64,000 bases of DNA from Couchioplanes caeruleus (GTDB taxonomy: Bacteria > Actinomycetota > Actinomycetes > Mycobacteriales > Micromonosporaceae): contig NZ_RJKL01000001.1 of NCBI RefSeq assembly GCF_003751945.1, forward strand, positions 6,138,001 to 6,202,000, in the 5' to 3' direction. Shown one piece after another: positions 1-7,669 of this stretch. How positions within the stretch are numbered: position 1 is the stretch's first letter; each line of letters starts with the position of its first letter. The notes beneath the pieces were generated by a model. That model saw only the letters and a list, made by a program, of their open reading frames with translations. It was not told the DNA's origin and ran no database searches. The position numbers were made by a program, and so were the translations under genes.

Positions 1-1470
1 GCGGAGATCGCCGGCGTCGTCGGCCCGTACGACGGCTACGCGCGCAACGCCGAGGCGCACAAGCGCGTCATGCGCAAGCACGCGGCCGCCAACGACGAGA
101 TCCGCCCGAGCGGTCCGGTCGCGACGGCGCTGGTCAAGGAAGCCACCAAGCAGTGGCAGGACGGCATCAAGATCGGCGAGAAGAACGGCTGGCGCAACGC
201 CCAGGCGTCCGTGCTCGCGCCGACCGGCACCATCGGCCTGATGATGGACTGCGACACCACCGGCATCGAGCCCGACCTGGCCCTGGTCAAGTTCAAGAAG
301 CTCGTCGGCGGCGGCTCCATGCAGATCGTCAACCAGACGGTGCCGCGCGCCCTGCGCAGCCTCGGCTACCCCGAGGAGCAGGTCGAGGCGATCGTCGAGC
401 ACATCGGCGACCACGGCAACGTCGTCGACGCCCCGGGCCTGAAGCCCGAGCACTACCCGGTGTTCGACTGCGCCATGGGCGAGCGGTCCATCGCCCCGAT
501 GGGTCACGTCCGGATGATGGCCGCCGTGCAGCCGTTCATCTCCGGCGCGATCTCCAAGACGGTCAACATGCCGGAGTCGGCGACCGTCGAGGACATCGAG
601 CACATCCACTTCCAGGGCTGGAAGCTGGGCCTCAAAGCGCTCGCGATCTACCGCGACAACTGCAAGGTCGGCCAACCGCTGTCCGCGGCGAAGCCGAACA
701 AGGCGGCGGCGGAGACCCCGGCCCAGGTCGAGAAGGTCGTGGAGAAGGTCGTCGAGTACCGCCCGGTCCGCAAGCGGCTGCCGAAGAAGCGCCCGTCGGA
801 GACCGTGTCGTTCTCGGTCGGCGGCGCCGAGGGCTACCTCACCGCGTCGTCCTACCCGGACGACGGCCTCGGCGAGGTCTTCCTGAAGATGTCCAAGCAG
901 GGCTCCACCCTGGCGGGCGTCATGGACGCCTTCTCGGTGGCGATCTCCATAGGGCTCCAGTACGGCGTGCCGCTGGAGACGTACGTCAGCAAGTTCACCA
1001 ACATGCGCTTCGAGCCGGCCGGCATGACCGACGACCCGGACGTCCGCATGGCCGCATCGGTGATGGACTACATCTTCCGCCGCCTGGCGCTGGACTTCCT
1101 GCCCTACGACACCCGTGCCGAGCTGGGCATCTTCACCGCCAAGGAGCGCGCGGCCCAGGTCGCGGCCGAGGCGGCGGCGGAGGCCGCGAACGTGGACCTG
1201 GCCGGCATGGCGGCGTCCGCCCCGGTGTCTGCCCCGGTCGGCGCCGCGTCCACCCCGGCGGCCCCCGCCCCCGCCCCGGTGGCTCCGGCCGCCGAGGCGA
1301 AGGCGCCGGTCGAGGCGGAGAAGGAGGCGCACTCCTCGACGGAACTGCTCGAGATCGTGCTGGGAACGTCCGCGGACGCGCCGCTGTGCTTCACCTGCGG
1401 CACGAAGATGCGCCCGGCCGGAAGCTGCTACGTGTGCGAGGGATGCGGGTCGACGTCCGGCTGCAGTTGA
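1..1470 (+). CDS. nrdJ: Vitamin B12-dependent ribonucleotide reductase, C-terminal part
   Basis: The reading frame is open from the first base, so the gene begins upstream and about 490 C-terminal residues are present. The product reduces ribonucleotides to deoxyribonucleotides with adenosylcobalamin (class II RNR). The first part carries the end of the catalytic barrel, including a segment ISGAISKTVNMPESATVEDI typical of NrdJ. It is followed by a basic linker and a TSCPD-type domain (about nt 800-1100). Next comes an Ala/Pro/Val-rich spacer. A terminal Cys-rich tail (CFTCG...CYVCEGCGSTSGCS) probably holds the redox-active cysteines that re-reduce the active site and may bind zinc. A strong terminator follows. 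The identification is confident; only the start is missing. Confidence 0.95.
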   Translation, partial: AEIAGVVGPYDGYARNAEAHKRVMRKHAAANDEIRPSGPVATALVKEATKQWQDGIKIGEKNGWRNAQASVLAPTGTIGLMMDCDTTGIEPDLALVKFKKLVGGGSMQIVNQTVPRALRSLGYPEEQVEAIVEHIGDHGNVVDAPGLKPEHYPVFDCAMGERSIAPMGHVRMMAAVQPFISGAISKTVNMPESATVEDIEHIHFQGWKLGLKALAIYRDNCKVGQPLSAAKPNKAAAETPAQVEKVVEKVVEYRPVRKRLPKKRPSETVSFSVGGAEGYLTASSYPDDGLGEVFLKMSKQGSTLAGVMDAFSVAISIGLQYGVPLETYVSKFTNMRFEPAGMTDDPDVRMAASVMDYIFRRLALDFLPYDTRAELGIFTAKERAAQVAAEAAAEAANVDLAGMAASAPVSAPVGAASTPAAPAPAPVAPAAEAKAPVEAEKEAHSSTELLEIVLGTSADAPLCFTCGTKMRPAGSCYVCEGCGSTSGCS

Positions 1471-1492
1471 CGCCCTGTGAGTGATGCCTGAA

Positions 1493-1528
1493 GGATGCCT
1501 CCCGCCCGGGTCCGGGCGGGAGGCATCC
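1493..1528 (+). terminator. Strong stem-loop terminator after nrdJ
   Basis: A perfect 17-bp inverted repeat with arms at 1493-1509 and 1512-1528 surrounds a two-base centre, 22 nt after the nrdJ stop codon. It is very GC-rich and has no clear T tract, as is common for actinobacterial terminators. It separates nrdJ from the MFS gene. Confidence 0.85.
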
Positions 1529-1559
1529 GGCGTTATCCGTCACCTCCCACTACGGTCGA

Positions 1560-2777
1560 GTGGTGACCGCTGACGTTCTCGACCGCCGCCGGCTGGAGGG
1601 GGCCAAGGTCGCCGTCGGCGTCACCTTCGCCACGAACGGGCTCGCCTTCGGTGGATGGCTGGCCCGTGCTCCCGCCGTACGCGATGATCTGAGCCTCTCT
1701 CCTGCGGGGTTCGGCCTGCTCCTGCTGTGCCTGTCCGGGGCGGCGGTGGCCGCGATCCCGCTGGCCGGGCCGCTCGTGCAGCGGCTCGGTCCGGCGCGCG
1801 CCGTCCTGCTCGGCAGCATGGCCGTCGTGCTGGGCCTGGTGGGTCTGGGCGTCGGCGCGGCGGCCGGCTCCGTGGTGTCGGCGGGCGTCGGGCTGATCTT
1901 CATCGGCATGGGCAACAGCACCTGGGACGTCGCGATGAACGTCGAGGGCGCGGACGTGGAACGGCGGCTCGGGCGGACGCTGATGCCCCGCTTTCATGCC
2001 GGTTTCAGCCTGGGTACGGTGGCCGGCGCCGGGATGAGCGCCGCGGCGGCCGCGGCTTCGATCACGGTGACGGTGCAGGTGTTCGTCACGGCGGCCGTGG
2101 CGGCGGTGGTGATGCTGCTGACCGTGCGGCGCTTCCTCCCCGTACCCGCGGCTCACGATGAGCGATCGCCTCGCGGCCGGGTCAGGGACGCCTGGCGTGA
2201 GCCGCGCACCCTGCTCATCGGCGTCATCATGCTCGGCTTCGGCTTCACCGAGGGCGCGGCCAACGACTGGCTGGCGATCGGCCTCGTGGACGGCTACGGG
2301 GCGAGCGAGACCGTGGGCGCGATCGGCCTCGGCTTCTTCGTGACGGCGATGACCCTCGGCCGGCTCTTCGGCGGCGCGGCGATCGAACGCTGGGGCCGCG
2401 TCCGTACGCTTCGGCTGACCGCGGCATCGGCCCTCGTCGGCCTGCTCCTGGCCCTCTCCGGCATCGGCGTGCCGGCCGTGCTCGCCGGCGCGCTGCTGTG
2501 GGGCGCGGGCGCCTCGCTGGGCTTCCCGATCGGGATGAGCGCCGCGGCCGACGACCCGCTGCGGGCGGCGATCCGGGTGTCGGTCGCGGGCTCGATCGGG
2601 TACGGGGCGTTCCTCGCCGGACCGCCGCTCATCGGCCTGCTCGCCGAGCGTGTCGGCGTGCTGCGCGCCCTGCTGGTGGTAGCCGTGGCGATCGGGCTCG
2701 GCGTGCTGGCCTCGGGCGCCGCCCGGCCTGTCACCCGCGCGGAAGACCGCCTCACCGGTTCAGGAAATCGCCGATGA
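1560..2777 (+). CDS. MFS transporter
   Basis: The 405-aa product is a polytopic inner-membrane permease of the major facilitator superfamily with about 12 hydrophobic segments. Loops carry the MFS-type signals GPLVQRLGPARAVLLG (between TM2 and TM3) and the repeat in the second half, AAIERWGRVRTLRL. A cytoplasmic loop around residues 195-215 splits the two six-helix halves. The substrate cannot be read from the sequence. GTG at 1560 or 1563 could serve as start. There is no Shine-Dalgarno, and a TACGGT hexamer just upstream suggests a leaderless message. The 3' end overlaps the convergent hydrolase gene by 26 nt. Ala/Gly-rich single-gene MFS proteins of this kind are often annotated as sugar or drug transporters without proof. 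Confidence 0.9.
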   Translation: MVTADVLDRRRLEGAKVAVGVTFATNGLAFGGWLARAPAVRDDLSLSPAGFGLLLLCLSGAAVAAIPLAGPLVQRLGPARAVLLGSMAVVLGLVGLGVGAAAGSVVSAGVGLIFIGMGNSTWDVAMNVEGADVERRLGRTLMPRFHAGFSLGTVAGAGMSAAAAAASITVTVQVFVTAAVAAVVMLLTVRRFLPVPAAHDERSPRGRVRDAWREPRTLLIGVIMLGFGFTEGAANDWLAIGLVDGYGASETVGAIGLGFFVTAMTLGRLFGGAAIERWGRVRTLRLTAASALVGLLLALSGIGVPAVLAGALLWGAGASLGFPIGMSAAADDPLRAAIRVSVAGSIGYGAFLAGPPLIGLLAERVGVLRALLVVAVAIGLGVLASGAARPVTRAEDRLTGSGNRR

Positions 2778-3663
2778 CCGAGGCCAGCACGTCCGGTCGC
2801 TCGATCACCATGGCGTGCGACGCGTCCGCAAGCTGCAGGTGCCGCATGCGCGGATTCACCTTCGCACCGGTCTCCGCCTGCGCCAGCAGGTGGCGGCGGT
2901 GCGCGGCGTAGAGTTCGGCGAACTGCTCCTGCTCCGGCAGGTTCCGCGTGGCGAGGACCGTCAGCGTCGGCGCGGGCGTCGAGGCATAGACCGGACCAAG
3001 ATCAAGTTCATTCATCAGCGTACGCAAGGAGCCCGACGTCTCCGCCGTCGGCCGCATCGAGGTCTCCCCGTCCTTGTGCACGAGGTTGCGCCGGAACCCC
3101 TCGATCCACAGCTTCTCGTTGGCGCCCATGTCCCGGGCCGCCATCTGCTGCCGTTCCACCAGATCGGGCAGCTCGGTCGCCGCGATCGTGCGCCCGAACT
3201 GTGCCTGGGCCGCATCGAAGGTGGCATGCAACCGTGCCAGCTCGGCGGAAGCCTTCTCCGGCTCCAGGCCCGGCAGGTGCTCGACCCGCGTCGGCGGCGG
3301 ATTACCGTCCATATTCACCACGCCGGGCGACTCGGGATGCCGCTGACCCCAGAGGACGGCCAGCATCCCGCCAAGGGAATACCCGGCAACGGCAGGACGA
3401 TCCAGTTCCATCTGTACGGTCACCGCGGCGATGTCACCGAGCGCGGCATCCCACGACCACGCGCCGTCACCGGAACGCCCGTGGCCCCGCAGGTCCATGG
3501 TGATGACCCGGTTCCGGGAACGCAGCGCCCGGGCCAGCGTGGTGAGCATCGCAAGATTGCCGCCGGCCCCATGCAGCAGGAGAAGCGGAGGTCGATCCCC
3601 GCCGAAGTCCCGCACGGCGATGGGAAGCTCCCCGGCGTCGACCAGTCGGTCATTGATCATCAT
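2752..3663 (-). CDS. Alpha/beta-fold hydrolase
   Basis: The 303-aa product is a cytoplasmic alpha/beta hydrolase. Visible features are the oxyanion-hole motif LLLHGAGGN near residue 30, the segment DLRGHGRSG, the nucleophile elbow GYSLGG (Ser about residue 100), and a late His in LADASHAMVIERP that completes the triad. The start is chosen at the tandem ATG-ATG (3663 or 3660) because AAGGAG lies just before it. A longer frame upstream is only the other frame of the HTH gene. The start lies 14 nt inside the end of that HTH gene, so the two are probably one translationally coupled operon. The substrate is unknown; esterase, lactonase or peptidase activities are all possible. Confidence 0.9.
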   Translation of the reverse strand: MMINDRLVDAGELPIAVRDFGGDRPPLLLLHGAGGNLAMLTTLARALRSRNRVITMDLRGHGRSGDGAWSWDAALGDIAAVTVQMELDRPAVAGYSLGGMLAVLWGQRHPESPGVVNMDGNPPPTRVEHLPGLEPEKASAELARLHATFDAAQAQFGRTIAATELPDLVERQQMAARDMGANEKLWIEGFRRNLVHKDGETSMRPTAETSGSLRTLMNELDLGPVYASTPAPTLTVLATRNLPEQEQFAELYAAHRRHLLAQAETGAKVNPRMRHLQLADASHAMVIERPDVLASVIGDFLNR

Positions 3664-4321
3664 CGTCTCCTTGGTGCTCGTCGCCGTCCGTGCCGTTGTC
3701 GCGGTCCGTGCTGCCGTCGCGGTCCGTGCCGTCGTCTCCGCCGACCTGGATGTTTCTGCTGTCCTCGCCGCGCTTGCCGTCCTTGGCCTTCTTGCTGTCC
3801 TCGACGACGCTCTTGGTGTCTTCCACGCGCTTGCCGGCGGTGGGTTTGTCGCTTTCGTCGGCGCGGCGTAGCCGGTCGCGGACCGCTGCCGACGGCACGC
3901 CGCCGTCCGGGTGGCGCGGAAGCTTTCCCCGGCGGACCAGATCATGCACCCCCTGCCGCGTGATCCCGAGCATCGCCCCGGCGGTGGCGAGCGTCACCGA
4001 TTCCGCGCCCGGGTGGCCCACCCGCAGCGCCACGACCCGTCCGAGCGGGGTGCGCCACCATTCCAGCGGCGGATCGAAGGCGCGATCGCCCGGATACAGC
4101 ATCGCGACAAGGCGGATGACGGCGCCGGCGGCCACGCCGTCGTCGGGGCCGCGCATGAGATCCGCCCAGGCTGCGGCGCGGAGGCGGATCAATTCCCGCA
4201 ACGCCGCCACGGCATCGTCGCCCTCCAGCAGGATCTCGAGCGGGTCGAGCAGCCGGACGTCGAGCAGCCGGACGATCTGCTCGACGAGTGCGGCACGGGT
4301 CGGCACTCGGCAATCGTTCAT
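3650..4321 (-). CDS. Helix-turn-helix DNA-binding protein with acidic C-terminal tail
   Basis: The 223-aa product probably represses or activates its own operon with the downstream hydrolase. Residues 107-135 (VTLATAGAMLGITRQGVHDLVRRGKL) form a helix-turn-helix like those of MerR/excisionase-type proteins. The N-terminal 100 residues are mainly helical. After about residue 145 the chain becomes low-complexity: Lys/Glu-rich, then a run of Gly, Asp, Thr and Asn ending in DDDDQ. That tail is encoded by a degenerate short tandem repeat (about 3680-3745). A perfect inverted repeat lies 5-21 nt upstream of the ATG and covers the ribosome-binding region, so autoregulation is plausible. The ligand is unknown. 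Confidence 0.8.
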   Translation of the reverse strand: MNDCRVPTRAALVEQIVRLLDVRLLDPLEILLEGDDAVAALRELIRLRAAAWADLMRGPDDGVAAGAVIRLVAMLYPGDRAFDPPLEWWRTPLGRVVALRVGHPGAESVTLATAGAMLGITRQGVHDLVRRGKLPRHPDGGVPSAAVRDRLRRADESDKPTAGKRVEDTKSVVEDSKKAKDGKRGEDSRNIQVGGDDGTDRDGSTDRDNGTDGDEHQGDDDDQ

Positions 4322-4325
4322 CTAC

Positions 4326-4342
4326 TTGACATCCTCTGTCAA
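4326..4342. promoter_or_regulatory. Perfect palindrome TTGACA-N5-TGTCAA before the HTH gene
   Basis: TTGACATCCTCTGTCAA is a 6-bp inverted repeat with a 5-bp spacer. On the minus strand it ends four bases before the ATG of the HTH gene and includes the only purine-rich stretch (AGAGGA) that could act as ribosome site. A dimeric repressor binding here would block translation or transcription start. I infer it is the operator of the HTH gene it precedes. Confidence 0.6.
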
Positions 4343-4395
4343 GGAGCATGGCCGGGGCTCAGCCTCGCCACCATCCTGCGAGGAAGACTCTCCTC

Positions 4396-4401
4396 TAGGG
4401 T
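4396..4401 (+). promoter_or_regulatory. -10-like hexamer TAGGGT, leaderless start of DUF5522 gene
   Basis: TAGGGT is followed by six bases and then GTG at 4408, with no Shine-Dalgarno. The spacing places the transcription start at or next to the start codon. Confidence 0.45.
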
Positions 4402-4407
4402 CGAGCG

Positions 4408-4641
4408 GTGGACGAACCCGCCCCGCGCCCCCTGACCGAGCCGCACCCGTCCCGGCTCGCTCCCGGCCATCCCCGGCGGACGGAGATCCTCGCCGCGCAC
4501 GCCGCGGCGCTCGAAGCCGGCCAGGCGGGCTACCCGGACCCGCAGACCGGTCTCTTCGTGCTCACCGCCGGCTTTCTCGCCAAGCGCGGCACGTGCTGTG
4601 GGCGGGGCTGCCGTCACTGTCCGTACGTGGATGGTGTCTGA
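4408..4641 (+). CDS. DUF5522 family small cysteine-containing protein
   Basis: The 77-aa product matches the DUF5522 type: a Pro-rich N terminus, a conserved middle (GYPDPQTGLFVLTAGFLAKRG) and the C-terminal cluster CCGRGCRHCPY, which looks like a metal-binding site. The function of the family is not established. The start GTG has no Shine-Dalgarno but a -10-like hexamer six bases upstream. The gene stands alone between the HTH operon and the lipoprotein gene. Confidence 0.85.
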   Translation: MDEPAPRPLTEPHPSRLAPGHPRRTEILAAHAAALEAGQAGYPDPQTGLFVLTAGFLAKRGTCCGRGCRHCPYVDGV

Positions 4642-4680
4642 CCCGATCTTTCGCCGACTCCCGGAGACCAGTACGGTGTG

Positions 4681-4695
4681 CCCGAAATATTCGGG
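4681..4695. promoter_or_regulatory. Inverted repeat CCCGAA-ATA-TTCGGG before the lipoprotein gene
   Basis: A perfect 6-bp inverted repeat with a 3-base centre ends where the ribosome site (GGGAGGA) of the lipoprotein gene begins. It could be an operator or a short 5'-UTR hairpin. No regulator can be assigned. Confidence 0.4.
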
Positions 4696-4703
4696 AGGAC
4701 CAG

Positions 4704-5258
4704 GTGCGCAAGCGTCTCATCGCCCTCGGCGCCACAGTGGCGCTGCTGGCGCCGGCCGGCTGCTCGAACGAGCAACCCGACCCGGCGCCGCTCCCTCCCG
4801 TCCGGATCGCCGAACAACCGGCGGCATCGGCGGGCGGGGCCTGCATCCTCTGGGACTATCCCTTCATCGAGAAGACGATCGGCGTCGCCTTCTCCGTCGC
4901 GGCCTCCGACCAGGTCGACGAGACCTCGACCTGCGTGGTCCAGACAACGTCGGCGCAAGGGCCGTACCTGGCGCTCTCCGTGGTGGAAAGCACCAAGGCG
5001 GACGCGGACCTCTTCCTCGACGAGATGATGCCCGCCAAGTCGACGAAGGTGAAGGGACTCGGCAAGGCGGGCTACCGCCTGGTGGCGAAGGCGTCCGGGG
5101 GTCACGGGCCCACGATCGAGATCAGCTGGCTGAGCGAGGCGGAACAGCTCCAGACGCTGCGCTACACGTTCGCAAAGGGAGCCTCGGCCAAGGACGTCGA
5201 GCGGATGCAGACCAAGCTGTTGTCGCTGGCCAAGGCGATCAACACCACCAACGGCTGA
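4704..5258 (+). CDS. Putative lipoprotein of unknown function
   Basis: The 184-aa product starts at GTG 4704, preceded at good spacing by GGGAGGA. Its N terminus (VRKRLIALGATVALLAPAGC) is a basic, hydrophobic signal peptide ending in a lipobox-like PAGC, so the mature protein is probably anchored to the outer face of the membrane through Cys20. The mature part has a Pro-rich linker and a compact domain with two further cysteines (GACILW and TSTCVV) that could pair. No named family is recognised. Small single-domain lipoproteins of this pattern are common in Micromonosporaceae. Confidence 0.75.
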   Translation: MRKRLIALGATVALLAPAGCSNEQPDPAPLPPVRIAEQPAASAGGACILWDYPFIEKTIGVAFSVAASDQVDETSTCVVQTTSAQGPYLALSVVESTKADADLFLDEMMPAKSTKVKGLGKAGYRLVAKASGGHGPTIEISWLSEAEQLQTLRYTFAKGASAKDVERMQTKLLSLAKAINTTNG

Positions 5259-5372
5259 CCGCACACCGATGGGCATACCGGACGCGCGGCATTCCCTGCC
5301 CGAGCGCGGCAGGCTCTGCGTGACCGCGGTCCGCCCGCGTCGACTCCTCCCACCCGGGCCCGCGTAGGCGGC

Positions 5373-5429
5373 CTGCTGGCCGCGGCACGCTCTGCTGGAT
5401 GCGGCACGTCCTGCTGGATGCAGGCGCTC
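5373..5429. repeat. 19-bp tandem repeat, three copies
   Basis: Three head-to-tail 19-bp units begin CTGCTGG at 5373, 5392 and 5411. The first two differ at four positions and the third decays after 11 bases. They lie in the gap between the lipoprotein gene and the end of ideR. Confidence 0.7.
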
Positions 5430-5477
5430 CGCCTGGGCTTGGTCCGCGCAACCTGAGCCCGGCGAGCTATGCGCGGC

Positions 5478-6176
5478 TCAGTGGGCGTCGACGAACACCC
5501 GGGAAGCGACCTCGCGCGGCAGTCGGATCTTGTCACCCGACCGGTCGATCGTGACACCGTCACGCTCCTGCGCCACCGTCACGGTCGCGCCCGGGTCGAT
5601 GCCCGCGGCGTGCAACTGGCGCAGTACGCCGGCGTTCGTCTGGACGCTCTCGCAGATCCGGCGCACCACCACACTGCCACTGAGCCCCGGGAAGGCGAGG
5701 TTGCGCTCGACCGCGTTCACTGCCGTGGCGCTGCTGCTCAGCATGTCCTCCGACGGGGGACCGAGAACCTCGAGGCCCGGGATCGGATTGCCGTACGGCG
5801 AGCGGGTCGGCCGGTTGAGCAGCTCGTAGACCTTCTTCTCCACGGCGTCGCTCATCACGTGCTCCCAGCGGCAGGCCTCCTCGTGGGCCTCCTCGTAGGG
5901 CATGCCGATGACGTTGACGAGTAGCAGCTCGGCGAGGCGGTGCTTGCGCATGACCGCAACCGCGGCGACGCGACCCTGCTCGGTCAGAAGCAGATGGCGG
6001 TCGTTCTCGACGGTGAGCAGACCGTCGCGCTCCATCCGCGCAACCGTCTGGCTGACCGTGGGACCGCTCTGATGCAGCCGTTCCGCGATGCGTGCGCGCA
6101 GCGGCGGCACGCCCTCTTCCTCCAGCTCGAGGATTGTGCGCAGGTACATCTCGGTGGTGTCGACGAGATCATTCAC
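5478..6176 (-). CDS. ideR: Metal-dependent transcriptional regulator, DtxR/IdeR family
   Basis: The 232-aa product is an iron-dependent repressor. It has an N-terminal winged helix (residues 1-65), a dimerisation and metal-binding domain, and a C-terminal SH3-like FeoA domain (about 160-232). The metal ligands fall at the DtxR positions: Met10, Cys102, Glu105 and His106 for the primary site, and His79, Glu83 and His98 for the ancillary site. The segment RRICESVQ supplies the Glu/Gln pair contributed by the C-terminal domain. In relatives it binds as a dimer to iron-box operators and controls siderophore and iron-storage genes. A manganese regulator (MntR/SirR) is less likely because Cys102 is present. 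Confidence 0.9.
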   Translation of the reverse strand: MNDLVDTTEMYLRTILELEEEGVPPLRARIAERLHQSGPTVSQTVARMERDGLLTVENDRHLLLTEQGRVAAVAVMRKHRLAELLLVNVIGMPYEEAHEEACRWEHVMSDAVEKKVYELLNRPTRSPYGNPIPGLEVLGPPSEDMLSSSATAVNAVERNLAFPGLSGSVVVRRICESVQTNAGVLRQLHAAGIDPGATVTVAQERDGVTIDRSGDKIRLPREVASRVFVDAH

Positions 6177-6484
6177 AGTGCGGCCCTCCCAGCAGCGATA
6201 TTACCTCGCAGCCGGGGGTTGACTTCGCGCCGACGAGGTGCGTGTGGAGACCTTACCGGACGGCGCTGGAAGATGTCTGGACCGGACAAAACGCCTCGAC
6301 CGCGGTCAACCCCTTCATCCCGCCGTCATCCCTCCTCGGTTCTCTCCCACCTTCACCGCTCGTCCTCCCACCTTCACCGCTCGGGGTCGCGCCGACAAGC
6401 ACCCACAAACCCTGAAGGCTCACGTTATCCACAGCCCTCGGCCGGCGGTCCGAATCTGTCGGCCCGGCGTGGCAGAGTGACGGC
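6177..6484. other. Divergent intergenic region between ideR and acuC
   Basis: This 308-nt gap must hold the promoters of both genes. It contains an 18-bp direct repeat (6345-6383), a single TTATCCACA at 6425-6433 that equals the E. coli DnaA-box consensus, and a -10-like CAGAGT (6473-6478) six bases before the acuC ATG. No ORF in it looks coding. Confidence 0.6.
6345..6383. repeat. 18-bp direct repeat, two copies
   Basis: TCCCACCTTCACCGCTCG occurs at 6345-6362 and again at 6366-6383, identical and 21 bp apart. It may be a two-site operator or a simple duplication. Confidence 0.7.
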
Positions 6485-7669
6485 ATGGCGGATGGGACGA
6501 CGGCAGTGATCTGGGACGAGGCGCTGCTCGCATACGACATGGGTGATCACCCGCTCAATCCGGTGCGGGTCGAGCTCACCATCGCACTCGCCCGCGAGCT
6601 GGGAGTCCTCGACCGGCCCGGGGTCCGGATGATCGTGCCCACACCGGCCGGCGACGACGCCCTGACGCGCGTGCATCGCGCCGACTATCTGGATGCGGTG
6701 CGGGCGGCGCCGATCGACCCCTTCTTCCAGGGCTGGGGCCTCAATACGCCGGACAACCCCGTCTTCGACGGCATGCACGAGGCATCCGCCCGCATCTGCG
6801 GTGCCACGATCGCCGCGGCCGAGGCCGTCTGGTCCGGCGAGGCGACGCGCGCCGTCAACGTCTCCGGTGGGCTCCATCACGCGATGGCCTCGCGTGCCGC
6901 GGGGTTCTGCGTGTACAACGATCCCGCGGTCGCGATCGCGCGCCTGCTCGACCTCGGCGCCCGGCGCATCGCCTACATCGACATCGACGTCCATCACGGC
7001 GACGGCGTCCAGGCGGCCTTCTACGACGATCCCCGCGTCCTGACCGTGAGTCTGCACGAGTCGCCGCTGGCGCTTTTCCCCGGCACGGGTTTCCCCGACG
7101 AGACCGGAGGACCGGGAGCCGAGGGCACGGCGGTCAACGTGGCCCTCCCGCCAGGCACAGGCGACGCGGGCTGGCTGCGTGCCTTCCACGCGATCGTGCC
7201 GTCGGTCGTGCGCGCGTTCGAGCCGCAGGTCCTGTTCACCCAGTGCGGTGCGGACGCCCACCGGCTGGACCCGCTCGCCGACCTGCGCTTGTCGGTGGAC
7301 GGTCAGCGGGCCGCCTACATCGCCCTGCGCGGCCTGGCCGACGAGGTCAGCGACGGCCGGTGGATCGCCACCGGCGGGGGCGGATACGCACTGGTCGAGG
7401 TCGTGCCCCGGGCCTGGGCGCACCTCCTCGCGGTGGCGACCGGCGCACCGCTGGATCCCGACACGGCAACCCCGCCACTCTGGCGCAAGCTCGCGGCCGA
7501 ACGCTGCCCCGGCGGCACGGTTCCGGCGACCCTGACGGATGGCGACCCCCCGCCCGTCGAGCGCTGGGAACCGGGCACCGCGACGGATCCGGTGGACAAG
7601 GCCATCATGGCGACCCGGTCGGCCGTCTTCCCGCTGCACGGACTGGACCCTCATGACCCCCGAGACTGA
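6485..7669 (+). CDS. acuC: Acetoin utilization protein AcuC / histone-deacetylase-like lysine deacetylase
   Basis: The 394-aa product is a zinc-dependent deacetylase of the class I HDAC-like fold. Visible motifs are the paired His in SGGLHHAM, the zinc-binding segment YIDIDVHHGDGVQAAFY, the second metal region QCGADAHRLDPL, and GGGGYAL near the active site. In Bacillus, AcuC deacetylates acetyl-CoA synthetase. Here the next gene encodes a Pat-type protein acetyltransferase, so the two probably form an acetylation/deacetylation pair acting on acyl-CoA synthetases. The ATG has no Shine-Dalgarno, and CAGAGT lies six bases upstream (leaderless candidate). Length agrees with the family. Confidence 0.9.
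   Translation: MADGTTAVIWDEALLAYDMGDHPLNPVRVELTIALARELGVLDRPGVRMIVPTPAGDDALTRVHRADYLDAVRAAPIDPFFQGWGLNTPDNPVFDGMHEASARICGATIAAAEAVWSGEATRAVNVSGGLHHAMASRAAGFCVYNDPAVAIARLLDLGARRIAYIDIDVHHGDGVQAAFYDDPRVLTVSLHESPLALFPGTGFPDETGGPGAEGTAVNVALPPGTGDAGWLRAFHAIVPSVVRAFEPQVLFTQCGADAHRLDPLADLRLSVDGQRAAYIALRGLADEVSDGRWIATGGGGYALVEVVPRAWAHLLAVATGAPLDPDTATPPLWRKLAAERCPGGTVPATLTDGDPPPVERWEPGTATDPVDKAIMATRSAVFPLHGLDPHDPRD

Noticed and set aside
4348..4398. A 16-codon plus-strand mini-ORF with AAGGAG in front of it, upstream of the DUF5522 gene
   Set aside because: The spacing between AAGGAG and ATG is too short, and its sequence is not protein-like. AAGGAG is part of the palindrome flank.
6425..6433. TTATCCACA, a perfect DnaA box, as possible replication origin
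   Set aside because: It is a single copy with no cluster of boxes, no dnaA/dnaN neighbours and no AT-rich region. Chance occurrence or a regulatory box is more likely.
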